The notes: generated from the sequence alone by a model not told the origin. Positions 27,780 to 37,527 are shown, counted from the first letter of the stretch. The stretch: 64,000 nucleotides of DNA from Shewanella putrefaciens (GCF_016406325.1 NZ_CP066370.1:3720001-3784000); one strand, 5' to 3'. Made by a program: numbers and translations.

Positions 27780-28556
27780 CTACTTCATCAATTGTTCTTG
27801 GTAGGTTTTACTATTCCAATCAAAGGCATAAAGTATACCTTGCCACTCGTAAAGAGTACGGCCATCCTGCTGCACTATTCTGGCATTGGTTGGCAAAGTA
27901 GACACGGTACGGGCACGGCGCTGTTGAATTGAAGCACTATCTGGAGTGCTTGTTTGGCTACCAACACTCGCAGGCATACTCGATACCATCCGACCTTCTG
28001 CTGGCGCATATTGCATACTGGTTGTCACCCGCACAGGGGTTGAAACTGCAACAACTTGATCGTCATAGGCCATTGGAATCGAAAACCCAATGCTCGAATA
28101 AGGCGAATTGCGATAATCTCGGGCGTAATTATCCCGTAAATAAGCTTCACGATAGTATGGGTAGCGAGTATTCCAGCCCCAATCATTATTCCACTGGGTA
28201 TTCCAACCATAACCAAGGTTCCAGCCAGAATGCCATCCCGTTGCTAATCCCAACCCTAGGCCCAAGCCCCATGGATTGTAATAGCGATATTTATGTTTAT
28301 GGCGGTAACGCTTATCATAGCGTTGATCCGCATGATTGATATGACGGCTATAGCTATCGCGAGACTGAGCATAAGACTCAACGTGCTCCGAATAGTCCCG
28401 ATTTCCAGCAACTGCATTGGCGGATACACACAACCCACTCAAAAGTGCAGTCCCACCCACAAGCGACCAAGTCCCCCACTTTCGCAGCCATTGATAAGCG
28501 CCATGGAGCTGACTTTGGCAACACTTTTTTTGAGTAAACGCTAAGGGAATATTCAT
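27780..28556 (-). CDS. exported low-complexity hypothetical protein
   Basis: About 258 residues from the ATG at 28556, with GAGG upstream; a GTG two codons earlier is possible. A late hydrophobic segment (SLVGGTALLSGLCVSANAVA, about 31-50) suggests a long signal peptide. The middle is rich in Tyr, Arg, Asn, Gly and Trp with repeating GLGLGLGLATGW and GWNTQWNNDWGW, then a short globular C-terminal domain ends in RTLYEWQGILYAFDWNSKTY. I do not recognise a family for the N-terminal part; the C-terminus looks like a small conserved beta domain. Likely an envelope protein. Confidence 0.65.
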   Translation of the reverse strand: MNIPLAFTQKKCCQSQLHGAYQWLRKWGTWSLVGGTALLSGLCVSANAVAGNRDYSEHVESYAQSRDSYSRHINHADQRYDKRYRHKHKYRYYNPWGLGLGLGLATGWHSGWNLGYGWNTQWNNDWGWNTRYPYYREAYLRDNYARDYRNSPYSSIGFSIPMAYDDQVVAVSTPVRVTTSMQYAPAEGRMVSSMPASVGSQTSTPDSASIQQRRARTVSTLPTNARIVQQDGRTLYEWQGILYAFDWNSKTYQEQLMK

Positions 28557-28715
28557 AAGCACCTCGAAAGATAAAGCGTAAGCGAGCTAGACTATTGCCT
28601 ACGGAAGCTTATTTTACGCTTCTAAAGCTTGAAGATCACTGAATAGGTTAACCCTAAAACAGAAAAATGTTATAGTGCGCGCCACATGGATTTTCACTGC
28701 AGAGGCTATTTCCAC

Positions 28716-30197
28716 ATGAGTTTTAAGGATTTACGCAGCTTTATTGATCACCTAGAAGCCAATGGCGAACTCAAACGCATTAGCTACCCAGTTGATCCTC
28801 ATTTAGAAATGACAGAGATCGCCGATCGCGTTCTACGCGCCAAAGGCCCTGCGCTATTATTTGAAAATCCCAAAAATCACCACATGCCCGTGCTGGCAAA
28901 CCTGTTTGGTACGCCAAAACGTGTAGCTATGGCGCTCGGCAAAGACGATCCTTTAGCCCTTCGTGAAGTGGGCGAACTGTTAGCCTTTTTAAAAGAGCCC
29001 GAGCCGCCACGCGGTTTTAAGGATGCGATCGCTAAGATCCCTATGTTCAAGCAAGCCTTGAATATGCCGCCAAAGACAGTGCGTAATCCGCCTTGCCAAC
29101 AAATCATCAAAACTGGCGATGAGGTCGATTTAACTAAATTGCCTATTCAGCATTGCTGGCCGGGCGATGTCGCACCACTGGTGACATGGGGCTTAACCAT
29201 CACCAAAGGCCCGCGTAAGAGTCGCCAGAATTTAGGCATTTATCGCCAACAGTTACTGGGTAAAAACAAGCTGATTATGCGCTGGTTATCCCACCGTGGT
29301 GGCGCGTTAGATTTTGCTGATTTTAAAGAGCAATTCCCCGGTGAACGCTATCCGGTTGTGGTCGCACTTGGTGCCGATCCCGTGACCATTTTAGGTGCCG
29401 TCACCCCAGTCCCCGATTCCATGAGCGAATATGCTTTTGCCGGTTTACTGCGCGGTGAACGTACCGAAGTCTGTAAGGCATTAAGCTGTGACTTAGAAGT
29501 GCCCGCCACCAGTGAAATCATCCTCGAAGGTTATATCGACCCAGAGGAATTGGCGGAAGAAGGCCCCTACGGCGATCACACGGGCTACTACAACGAAACC
29601 GATAAGTTTCCAGTATTTACCGTTACCCACATCACGCAGCGTAAAGATGCCATCTACCACAGCACTTACACTGGCCGTCCACCGGATGAGCCCGCTATGC
29701 TGGGGGTTGCATTAAACGAAGTGTTTGTGCCGATTTTGCGTAAGCAATACCCTGAGATCGTTGATTTTTATCTGCCGCCTGAGGGTTGTTCGTACCGCAT
29801 GGCAGTGATCTCCATTCGCAAACAATATCCGGGACATGCCAAACGAGTGATGATGGGCGCTTGGTCTTTCCTGCGCCAATTTATGTACACTAAGTTTATT
29901 GTCATCGTGGATGAAGATGTGAATTGCCGCGATTGGCAGGATGTGATCTGGGCGATCACCACCCGTATGGACCCTAAACGCGATACCGTGATGATCGAAA
30001 ACACCCCCATCGACTACCTCGATTTTGCCTCACCCGTTGCGGGCTTAGGCTCAAAAATGGGACTCGATGCCACCAATAAGTGGGAAGGTGAAACTAATCG
30101 CGAATGGGGCACGCCCATAGTGATGGATCCAAAAGTAAAACAAAAGATCGACTCAATCTGGGATGAGTTAGGCATAGACGACAGCCCAACCCTATAA
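28716..30197 (+). CDS. ubiD: 4-hydroxy-3-polyprenylbenzoate decarboxylase UbiD
   Basis: About 493 residues from the ATG at 28716 ([20 protein letters not shown]); the frame is open ten residues further, but the usual UbiD start is here. UbiD decarboxylates the ubiquinone precursor with prenylated FMN made by UbiX. Conserved blocks are visible: [20 protein letters not shown] (about 172-191), the E-(X)n-E catalytic region in [14 protein letters not shown] (about 285-298), and the C-terminal [17 protein letters not shown] segment. It is followed by fre in the same direction, a common Shewanella pairing. Confidence 0.95.
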   Translation: MSFKDLRSFIDHLEANGELKRISYPVDPHLEMTEIADRVLRAKGPALLFENPKNHHMPVLANLFGTPKRVAMALGKDDPLALREVGELLAFLKEPEPPRGFKDAIAKIPMFKQALNMPPKTVRNPPCQQIIKTGDEVDLTKLPIQHCWPGDVAPLVTWGLTITKGPRKSRQNLGIYRQQLLGKNKLIMRWLSHRGGALDFADFKEQFPGERYPVVVALGADPVTILGAVTPVPDSMSEYAFAGLLRGERTEVCKALSCDLEVPATSEIILEGYIDPEELAEEGPYGDHTGYYNETDKFPVFTVTHITQRKDAIYHSTYTGRPPDEPAMLGVALNEVFVPILRKQYPEIVDFYLPPEGCSYRMAVISIRKQYPGHAKRVMMGAWSFLRQFMYTKFIVIVDEDVNCRDWQDVIWAITTRMDPKRDTVMIENTPIDYLDFASPVAGLGSKMGLDATNKWEGETNREWGTPIVMDPKVKQKIDSIWDELGIDDSPTL

Positions 30198-30309
30198 TGC
30201 AGCTTAAGCAGAGTCTCAAGTACCGACTTAAGCCAAGAAAATAGGCCGCTAACGGCCCTAATGCGACACCTTAAACACAACACATTGAGAAAGGTGCAAA
30301 GGAAGTTTG

Positions 30310-31008
30310 ATGAAAACCATACGTTGTAAGATAGAGAAAGTAAGCCCATTTAACGATGCCGTTTATCAAGTATTGTTAAAGCCAGAAACCGCCTTCGATT
30401 TTCAAGCGGGACAATACTTATGTGTTGTTATGGGTGAAAAAGATAAACGCCCCTTCTCTATCGCATCAGCGCCCAATGCCGAGTTTATTGAATTACATAT
30501 TGGCGCCGCCGTCAGCGAAAGCTATCCAATGCAAGTGGTTGAGCGTTTAAAAACCAGTAGCCATATCGATATCGAAGCCCCAGGTGGCGAAGCCCACCTA
30601 CGCCACGAAAGCCTACGCCCTCGCCTATTAATCGCCGGTGGTACTGGGTTTTCTTACATTAAGAGTATCGTCGAGCACCAAATCGCCCTCGGCCAACAGG
30701 TTGAAACGATGCTGTATTGGGGTTGTCGCACCCAAGATGCCATGTATTTTGAAACCATCGCCCGCCAGTGGCACGACGCTCACCCTTGGTTGCACTTTAT
30801 CCCCGTCATCGAAGAAGCCCCAACCAACTGGCAAGGTAAAACTGCCAATCTGTTAGCGCAAATCAAACTAGATTTTGTCAGCTTAAATGGCTACGACATC
30901 TATATCGCCGGCCGTTTCGATATGGTCGGTGCGGCACGGGAAATCTTCCGTGAGATGGGCGTAGAAGAAGCGCATCTCTACGGTGATGCGTTCGCGTTTA
31001 TCAAATAA
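30310..31008 (+). CDS. fre: NAD(P)H-flavin reductase
   Basis: 232 residues from the ATG at 30310, with GGAAG upstream. Fre/LuxG-type flavodoxin reductase: flavin-binding RPFSIASAP (about 46-54), NAD-binding LLIAGGTGFSYIKSIV (about 100-115), and MLYWGCRTQDAMY. It reduces free flavins with NAD(P)H in the cytosol. It follows ubiD at about 110 bases; reduced FMN is relevant to prenyl-FMN supply, so the pairing is sensible (inference). Confidence 0.93.
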   Translation: MKTIRCKIEKVSPFNDAVYQVLLKPETAFDFQAGQYLCVVMGEKDKRPFSIASAPNAEFIELHIGAAVSESYPMQVVERLKTSSHIDIEAPGGEAHLRHESLRPRLLIAGGTGFSYIKSIVEHQIALGQQVETMLYWGCRTQDAMYFETIARQWHDAHPWLHFIPVIEEAPTNWQGKTANLLAQIKLDFVSLNGYDIYIAGRFDMVGAAREIFREMGVEEAHLYGDAFAFIK

Positions 31009-31048
31009 CGCGCTGATTTGTTAGCGTTCGTCTATACAGTTAGCCGTC

Positions 31049-31758
31049 AGTCTAATACAGCCAGCCACTCATTTAGCGTCATTCCCGCAATGCTGTTAAG
31101 CGGGAATCCAGCTTTGAGCTAACTGGCTGTTGCTTAATCATTTAACCAAATAGCTGATTAATTTGACCAACTGATTTAGTATCAAATTAAATCATTAAGC
31201 ACCGTCATTCCAGTGACACGCCATAAACTCATCCATGAGGGCTCGACGACGGCATCTGCTGCATATGGACGTGCAAATGCCGCGATCACATGGATGTGAA
31301 TGAGCGGCCCTGCCGCCAACGGTCACTTACATGCCAGTGCTTAATCTCCCTAAACTCCTCAGAAACCTGAAAGTCTTCTTTTCACTGCTATCTTCCTGAA
31401 AATTTAACAATGGATGGCTCATTTAAATTTGTCTAATACAGCCACTCATTCAGCGTCATTCCCGCAATGCTGTTAAGCGGGAATCCAGCTTTGAGCTAAC
31501 TGGCTGTTGCTTAATCATTTAACAGTAAATAAATGATTAACCTAACCAACTGATTTAGCATAAAATTAAGCCATTAAGCACTGTCATTCCAGTGACACGC
31601 CATAAACTCATCCATGAGGGCTCGACGACGGCATCCATGCCGTCAACGGTCACTTACATGCCAGTACTTAATCTCCCTAACCTCCTCAGAAACCAGAAAG
31701 TCTTCTTCTTACTGCTATCTTCCTGAAAATTTAATAATGGATGGTTTATTAAATTTTT
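31049..31758. repeat. tandem pair of dispersed intergenic elements (family A)
   Basis: Two imperfect copies start at about 31049 and 31431, both from TCTAATACAGCC to the TTTAA-ATGGATGG region. Each has a REP-like hairpin (CATTCCCGC ... GCGGGAATCC) and a second part with inverted ends GCACTGTCATTCCAGTGAC / GTCACTTACATGCCAGTGC (31578-31596 with 31649-31667; copy 1 at 31199-31217 with 31322-31340). Copy 1 has about 50 extra bases. A third copy lies at 54013-54335. Confidence 0.85.
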
Positions 31759-31842
31759 AATGACGCCCCTGTACCTACGGAAGCTAGCCGGTCATAACCG
31801 GACTCACGCAATACTATTTAAAACAAATAGTCTAACGCCCCG

Positions 31843-31867
31843 CGGCAACTTCGCAGGGGATCGGTGT
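31843..31867 (-). repeat. left arm of an inverted repeat around the orphan gene
   Basis: This 25-base stretch is the near-exact reverse complement of 33044-33067: the shared core is CCCCTGCGAAGTTG, with two or three mismatches and one indel outside it. The orphan membrane-protein gene lies between the two arms. A weaker relative occurs at about 55853-55880. Confidence 0.75.
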
Positions 31868-31895
31868 TATCTGTAGTCAATGCACAACTGAGAAC

Positions 31896-32864
31896 TTATG
31901 AGATTTCTGTAACATTGCTGCTATCAAAAATAAAGGACGCAAACTGCTTTCTACTTCTATTTAGATCATAGAAAACTCTGCGTATCCCATTGACATCTGT
32001 AATTTTTTCGAAAAACATTAATCCAACCAAAGTAAAACTCAATTCATCATGACAATTTGCAATTCGATTAAGTGTTGCCATCAATGAATCTATTTCATCT
32101 AATATTTTTAAAAAATCAATGTTCAATATTTCACTGTTTTTTGAAATATAAATCTCTTGCACTACTAACCAGCTTTTTTCAGTGTCATTTATAATTTCAT
32201 CTGAAAACTTGTAGTTTTCACAACAAAGTCCCAATCCTAAACTATCAAGCATGATTTTCAAATTTAACTCAAAATTTTCTATAAAGTTACTTTTATCTAT
32301 TAATGTAAACTTTTCAAATTCTCTAAATAAAGAAATATTATAAGCATCAACACATTGGATATTTTTAAAGTAATCTTCTGAAAATACCCCTTTAAAAAAA
32401 CAATTTATAGTCTGCCTAACGTTAACAAGGTCAGAGACTGGAATAAAATTAACAGGGGAATTTAATGGAAAAGCTGAAGAATACAACTTATTTAAATTAT
32501 CTAACTTTACAAACTCATTTTTTTTAGTTATGTCACTTAGTTCCTCAAACACCATCCTCCGGTGATGATAATAGTTATTGAACACATTTTGAGCCTCTGA
32601 AATTTTTATTTGATGTTGAGTTTCCTCACTTTTATGCAATAATGCTATAAGTGCTAAAAGCGCAACGGTTCCCTTTACCACATCAATCGGAAAATTAAAA
32701 ATACTAACAAAATTTACAAAGCACTCCTTTGAAACGCATAGGGTACTATTATGTTCTAAAACTTCAGTGATGAGTAATGAAATAAAAGAGATAGAAAAAA
32801 TAAACACACCGATAAATAAAACTACTCTAAACGGTCCATAAGCAATTAACTTCTTAGTACTCAT
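31896..32864 (-). CDS. orphan two-helix membrane protein in repeat island 1
   Basis: 322 residues, strikingly AT-rich compared with neighbours. Two membrane helices (about 13-35 and 49-73) are followed by a charged, helical cytoplasmic region starting HKSEETQHQIKISEAQNVFN and YYHHRRMVFEEL. I do not recognise the family. The plan (two N-terminal helices followed by a helical cytosolic domain) is shared by some abortive-infection proteins, but that is only an analogy. It is flanked by repeat elements on both sides and by short inverted repeats at 31843-31867 and 33044-33067, which points to acquisition by transfer. No neighbour shares its transcript. Confidence 0.7.
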   Translation of the reverse strand: MSTKKLIAYGPFRVVLFIGVFIFSISFISLLITEVLEHNSTLCVSKECFVNFVSIFNFPIDVVKGTVALLALIALLHKSEETQHQIKISEAQNVFNNYYHHRRMVFEELSDITKKNEFVKLDNLNKLYSSAFPLNSPVNFIPVSDLVNVRQTINCFFKGVFSEDYFKNIQCVDAYNISLFREFEKFTLIDKSNFIENFELNLKIMLDSLGLGLCCENYKFSDEIINDTEKSWLVVQEIYISKNSEILNIDFLKILDEIDSLMATLNRIANCHDELSFTLVGLMFFEKITDVNGIRRVFYDLNRSRKQFASFIFDSSNVTEIS

Positions 32865-33039
32865 ATATATCTAACAATTAAATAAATTTACTGATTCTAA
32901 TCATATATATATTCATAATCAATAGCACTACACTCAGTTCTTTGTGTACTTAAAAATAAAGACTGTATATAAGTAAGCTCAAATTTATTAACAATAACCA
33001 ATAACTTCCGTTGACTTGAAGACAACGCCAGATATCAAG

Positions 33040-33365
33040 GTATACACCTTCCCCTGCGAAGTTGTCGAAATACGCAGATAAAAATGCCGTGGCGACATCA
33101 TGGATGATGGCGCAGGCTCGGGGGGACAGGGATGTCCCATCTGAGCCGTTAGGCGATTTTTATTGGAGTATGAGACTACTAATCAATGCATGTAACTTCG
33201 CTAGGGTGAGTGCTGCGTAGCAGCGTTTCGAACGAGAGCCAGGGATGGCGAACTGGCAGTTAGACATGGATGTTGTTCGGCAAGGGAGAATCCAAGGAGG
33301 ATAGGACGAGCAGTCCTCCTTGGTCGACTCTTTATTAAAAATCAGGGGGTGAAGCCCCACGACGT
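33040..33365. repeat. hairpin-rich intergenic repeat (family B), island 1
   Basis: The stretch contains the right arm of the inverted repeat (33044-33067), several self-complementary units such as GACATCATGGATGATGGCG, GGGACAGGGATGTCCC, and AAGGAGGATAGGACGAGCAG pairing with the following TCCTCCTT, and ends in GGGGTGAAGCCCCACGAC. The same sequence order recurs at 55840-56090. It has a GTTAGGC heptamer at about 33148, but no integrase or paired core. Confidence 0.8.
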
Positions 33366-33462
33366 TGATTTAGATTTTGATTTCTAATGCACAAACCTTT
33401 ACACCAAGATCAAACTCAAACGAAGTTTGAAAACCCAAAGCCCTGCGGCACCTGAGCAGCCC

Positions 33463-34095
33463 CTACACTTGTGGTCGATGCAAATCGAAACGTAACGCTT
33501 CGGAGATCCCATAATAGGCAGATGGGCCACCAGCACGTAAAACGGGCTCGGCGAGTGCAGTTTGATAAATCCCCTCGGCATTGAGTAAATGCTTGGCAAT
33601 ATGCACGGCCACCACTTCACCTAGTACTAACCAAGTATCAATCTTGTCGCCATTAGCGGCAGTTAACTGGATACATTGGGACAACTTACATTCAAAATTC
33701 ACTGGGCTTTCAGCCACTAAATCGGCCTTAACAATAGTGCCCGCTTTGGCAGTGAGTCCGGCAAAGGCAAATTCGTCTTGACCGCGTGGCAACATGGCAG
33801 AAGTTTGATTCATCTGCTCGGCCAAATCTCGTGTGGTGAGGTTCCACACAAACTCCCCTGTCTCGATAATATTAGCGACACTGTCTTTCCAGCCTGTGCT
33901 GGCAAAACCGATGATGGGCGGTTTGTAGTTGAAACAATTGAAAAAACTGTAAGGCGCGAGATTGCGCTGTCCTGCTGCACTGCGTGATGAGATCCAACCG
34001 ATTGGACGGGGAGCAATAATGGCATTTAAAGGATCATGGGGTAATCCATGGCCCTTTTGGGGTTCATAAAAATAGCGAAGGTCAGCGTTTGTCAT
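33463..34095 (-). CDS. flavin reductase family protein (FMN-binding split barrel)
   Basis: About 210 residues from the ATG at 34095 (MTNADLRYFYEPQKGHGLPH); the frame is open 27 residues further, but those residues overlap the end of the upstream gene. It has the DIM6/NTAB split-barrel pattern: IIAPRPIGWISSRS, then NLAPYSFFNCFNYKPPIIGF, then VVNIIETGEFVWNL-like and FECKLSQCIQL. FMN- or F420-type oxidoreductase; the substrate is unknown. The ToxR-like gene is 17 bases upstream on the same strand, so they are probably co-transcribed. Confidence 0.85.
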   Translation of the reverse strand: MTNADLRYFYEPQKGHGLPHDPLNAIIAPRPIGWISSRSAAGQRNLAPYSFFNCFNYKPPIIGFASTGWKDSVANIIETGEFVWNLTTRDLAEQMNQTSAMLPRGQDEFAFAGLTAKAGTIVKADLVAESPVNFECKLSQCIQLTAANGDKIDTWLVLGEVVAVHIAKHLLNAEGIYQTALAEPVLRAGGPSAYYGISEALRFDLHRPQV

Positions 34096-34112
34096 TCCCT
34101 TAATCCTAGTGT

Positions 34113-35396
34113 TTACAGTTTCACTTGGGTGTACTGAGTCCAAGCCAACACTTGTCCCATTTGAGGGACTATCCATACAGCGGTGTGCTCATTTTGATAA
34201 ACGCGGTAGTAAAATAAATCTTCATCGCGGATATCATGTTTACGGATCTCACGGTAAAAGTGCATGGCAGAAGGGCTCACTTCATCCGGTTTTGTCAGTT
34301 CTTTTTGCAGCACTTTAACATGAAACACATCGACCTTTAACTCATCTATAGTGGTTTGATATTGCTCAAACTCCCCCCGAATGGTGTATTTAATTGGCGT
34401 GGTTAAACAGTCTTGATCTGTGATGCAGGAGGTGGAGTAAAATTTGCCTTTTTTCTCCCCGTCATAGACGAGCGACATGCTGAGATCGGTACGAACCAGT
34501 AACTCTCCCGCGACAGGGAAATAGATATCGGCATGATAATTATGCTCAAGTAATTCGCCAGAACTCTTATCATCAATGGGAAGCACAATGCGGTTATAAC
34601 GAATGCGTTGCTCCATCTTTTTACTGAGCGGAATAAACTCCGCCATATTCAATCCTGCGGGTTTTGCATCTATCGCCGTAATATTGATGATGCCATTGCC
34701 ATTACAGGCTTTGGCATCCAGCTCTGGGCAAATGGCCATCGAATAGTTTTTACCATCGGTTGAAGCAAATGCACTGAAATAGTTAAGGTTATTGATATGG
34801 TTGCCTTCTGGCGCCAAATGTTTTTGCCACCACGAAGGATGTAAATGTTCCTCACCGCTGATATAAAGCATGTGGGCTGTGCCCAATGTGCCGCCAATAT
34901 TTAAACTAATGTACTTATCGGCATGCCATTTCGCGATACGTTTCACTACAGCGTGGTGATCGCTCACATACCAGATCCCCCCTAAAATCACGCACAGTAG
35001 CAAAATGCCTGCAACTTTTGTCCAAATGGATACTCCGACTATGGCATCGCGAATCGCATCGGCATCGTTAATAGCCAACATTTTTACATGGGATTGTTCA
35101 GACACATGTAACTGATACCCACGGCGTGCCACGGTTTTAAGTTGCACTTCGGTATAGGGTTCAAGTTTTTTACGTAAGGTACTAATACATTGCGTTAAAG
35201 AGGTAGGAGCAACCACCCTTTCAGGCCAGCCTACCTGTAGCAATTCTTCCTTAGTAAAAATGGCCTTCGTGGAGGATAACAGCAGAACTAATACCGCCGT
35301 TTCAGAGAACGTCAGACTGATGGTTGCGCCATTCACATGATCGACTAATTCCTTAGCCTGTTCATCTAACATTAAATATGATGTGATTTTATGCAT
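34113..35396 (-). CDS. ToxR/CadC-like membrane-anchored transcription regulator
   Basis: About 427 residues from the ATG at 35396 (MHKITSYLMLDEQ), with AGG nine bases upstream. The N-terminal OmpR-type winged helix (about 5-95) has ISLTFSETAVLVLLLSS, TKEELLQVGWP and the recognition region TSLTQCISTLRKKLEP followed by TVARRGYQL. One membrane helix (about 130-150) leads to a periplasmic domain of about 270 residues with a Cys pair (ICPELDAKAC) and another (SCITDQDC) that could sense redox. It sits 222 bases after the last nos gene and just before the flavin reductase, so it may regulate the sulfite/copper locus, but that is inference. Confidence 0.85.
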   Translation of the reverse strand: MHKITSYLMLDEQAKELVDHVNGATISLTFSETAVLVLLLSSTKAIFTKEELLQVGWPERVVAPTSLTQCISTLRKKLEPYTEVQLKTVARRGYQLHVSEQSHVKMLAINDADAIRDAIVGVSIWTKVAGILLLCVILGGIWYVSDHHAVVKRIAKWHADKYISLNIGGTLGTAHMLYISGEEHLHPSWWQKHLAPEGNHINNLNYFSAFASTDGKNYSMAICPELDAKACNGNGIINITAIDAKPAGLNMAEFIPLSKKMEQRIRYNRIVLPIDDKSSGELLEHNYHADIYFPVAGELLVRTDLSMSLVYDGEKKGKFYSTSCITDQDCLTTPIKYTIRGEFEQYQTTIDELKVDVFHVKVLQKELTKPDEVSPSAMHFYREIRKHDIRDEDLFYYRVYQNEHTAVWIVPQMGQVLAWTQYTQVKL

Positions 35397-35617
35397 GTTA
35401 AACGCCTGAAAGATCAGCCAATACTGATAAAGTTTGATTACATTAGCAACATGCAATCATCATGTGACATTGTTTCTTTCCAAGAAAACGATGATATGCA
35501 ATCACCAAATCAAGATGGTTTATTTTACCTTTTAACAACATATAAGAGTGTGACTCTATACTCAGTTTAGTCATTGTTTAATAAGTACAAATGTAAACTA
35601 ATAGAGATATCGCTAAA

Positions 35618-36496
35618 TTAAATGTCTTGATGGTTAAATATCCAAAAACACCCAAGCAGTAATAGGCCAATCCAACACATTAATGAGCCATACATTAACG
35701 GTAACCCTATTCCAGTTTGTGCGATTAATGCGAGACTACTTTTAGCGGCTAAGGTCTCTGATTGACCTGCAAGTAAATTTAAAGCACGGAATAAATCGCT
35801 CGGGTTTAGTAGGATTAACACATTGAATAAAGTGCGATTGAGTGTATCAGCCAATCCCACTAATGCTGTCAACAACACTAAGTCATATATCAGCACTAGC
35901 GCAAACCATAACACTAGCAATATGCCTAGGGCTTTGGCCTTTTCCCTTACCATTAAGCTTATCCAGTAACCGAGTAATACAAACACCAGTGATAACAAAA
36001 TTCCACTACTTATCAAATGGATAAATCCAATAAGTATCGATAATCTAATGTGTACCTCGCTAAGCATCCCCAAGATAAACCCTGTAATCCCAAACCCCAA
36101 AATACAGGCAACGGCTAATACACTGGCATGGCCTAACAATTTGCCACACACAATATGCCAACGGGCTAGCGGATAAGTGAGCAGTAACAGCAAAGTACCG
36201 GATTCCTTTTCCCCAACAAAACTGTCGTAGCTCAATAGAATCGCGCCCAAGGGAAGCATAAATACCGATAAGGTCACAAGTCCCGACAGGATCTGGGCAG
36301 GCTCGAAGATCACTAAGCTACCGGATATCGAACTCCCCATAAAACCGACACTCAAGGAGAGCAGTAACAATATTCCCGTCATCATCCATAACCAGCGGTT
36401 ACGCAGATTATCCTTAAACTCTTTTGCGGCAATAGTGACAATAAGGCTCATGGCACTTAAATGGACATTCTCCTGCAAAACACACGCTTGTTTCAT
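35618..36496 (-). CDS. nosY: NosY-type ABC transporter permease
   Basis: About 292 residues. The stop codon of nosF overlaps an ATG at 36496 (ATGA), which suggests coupling; a second ATG at 36451 (MSLIVTIAAKEFKDNLRNRW) is the more usual NosY beginning, so the exact start is open. Six or seven helices are seen, and the opening AKEFKDNLRNRWLWMM plus FVGEKESGTLLLLLTYPLARW at about 95-115 are typical of NosY. With NosF it forms the membrane part of the NosDFY complex used to mature copper sites. It is last in the minus-strand cluster that starts at sirA. Confidence 0.88.
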   Translation of the reverse strand: MKQACVLQENVHLSAMSLIVTIAAKEFKDNLRNRWLWMMTGILLLLSLSVGFMGSSISGSLVIFEPAQILSGLVTLSVFMLPLGAILLSYDSFVGEKESGTLLLLLTYPLARWHIVCGKLLGHASVLAVACILGFGITGFILGMLSEVHIRLSILIGFIHLISSGILLSLVFVLLGYWISLMVREKAKALGILLVLWFALVLIYDLVLLTALVGLADTLNRTLFNVLILLNPSDLFRALNLLAGQSETLAAKSSLALIAQTGIGLPLMYGSLMCWIGLLLLGCFWIFNHQDI

Positions 36497-37527
36497 GCCA
36501 CGCACTCCCGTTTGGTCCGCTGCATTAGTGCTTTTGTGGGATTGGTTCTCAGTGAAATATCTGCCGATAAAGTGTGGGATGACGGAGCATCAACCTTATC
36601 CATATAGTAATGAAAAATATCCTGCAAACTGGGTGGTTCGACTGAAAGCGTATCTAACTTCAGTGTTTGTAATAAATGCGTTAATACCACAGACTTTTGT
36701 ACCACAGGAACGCTTAACCTTATTCCTTGGGGTGTTGAAGTCGATATGAAAGGGGTTAATACGGGATCGACTAACACTTGCTGCCTTTGTGCATTAGAGA
36801 TGGCATGCAAGGTCATACATGCGGGTAGTGCTGTCGCCTCGCGTAGGGAGGTTAAATGACCCGAGGCGAGCATATGTCCTTGACCTAAGATCAAGGCGCG
36901 ATCCATGTTTTCCTGTACTAAACCTAGCTCATGGGTACTGATAATAATCGCACAGCCCTGCAACTTTAATTGCGCTATTTTTTGATAAAGAAACGCCGAT
37001 GCCAGAGGATCTAAGCCCACTGTCGGTTCATCTAACAGCAATACTTTAGGCTCAGCCAATATCGCCTGTGCGAGCCCAAGACGTTGCCGCATCCCCTTGG
37101 AAAAAGTACTCAAACGCTTATCTTTAGCGGTCTCTAAACCAAATTCAGCAAGTAATTCATGTACTCTATGCAAGGCAACGCCCTTAAGCTTAGCGAAATA
37201 TCGCAGTAGCTCATTGGCGGTCATATTGTCATAAAAGCTGACATTTTCAGGTAAATAACCTATTGATAAACGCTGCCTTAGATTCATCGACCTCATATCT
37301 TGCCCTTGCACTTGGATCTGCCCCTTTGACGGGGTCACTAACCCTAAAATCAATTTCAATAGCGTAGATTTACCCGCGCCATTGTGGCCAAGAAGCGCAA
37401 TCATTTGCCCCGCTAACACATCAAAACTCACCTCATCTAGCGCCTTAAACTTGCCATAGCTTTTACTGACATTTATCGCTTTAACAACATTTGCATTCGA
37501 CGAGCAGGTCAAAGTCTGATAATTCAT
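36493..37527 (-). CDS. nosF: NosF-type ABC transporter ATPase
   Basis: 344 residues with GGAGGTTC before the ATG. It has a Walker A motif (ALLGHNGAGKSTLLKL, about 45-60), Q-loop region GYLPENVSFYD, signature FSKGMRQRLGLAQ (about 140-152), Walker B VLLLDEPTVGLDP (about 160-172) and the H-loop STHEL. ATP hydrolysis drives NosY/NosD, which load copper or sulfur into the periplasmic enzyme during CuA/CuZ-type site assembly. It overlaps nosD by four bases and nosY at ATGA, so the three are translationally coupled. No nosZ is present here. Confidence 0.92.
   Translation of the reverse strand: MNYQTLTCSSNANVVKAINVSKSYGKFKALDEVSFDVLAGQMIALLGHNGAGKSTLLKLILGLVTPSKGQIQVQGQDMRSMNLRQRLSIGYLPENVSFYDNMTANELLRYFAKLKGVALHRVHELLAEFGLETAKDKRLSTFSKGMRQRLGLAQAILAEPKVLLLDEPTVGLDPLASAFLYQKIAQLKLQGCAIIISTHELGLVQENMDRALILGQGHMLASGHLTSLREATALPACMTLHAISNAQRQQVLVDPVLTPFISTSTPQGIRLSVPVVQKSVVLTHLLQTLKLDTLSVEPPSLQDIFHYYMDKVDAPSSHTLSADISLRTNPTKALMQRTKRECVA

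Noticed and set aside
31009..31895. CRISPR array in the repeat region
   Set aside because: The repeats are long (over 300 bases), only two in tandem, with no short unit and unique spacer pattern, and no cas genes are present.
33140..33160. GTTAGGC heptamer resembling the R' core of an integron attC site, near hairpin-rich DNA
   Set aside because: No matching GCCTAAC core at the right distance, no integron integrase and no cassette array; the region belongs to a dispersed hairpin family that recurs at 55840-56090.
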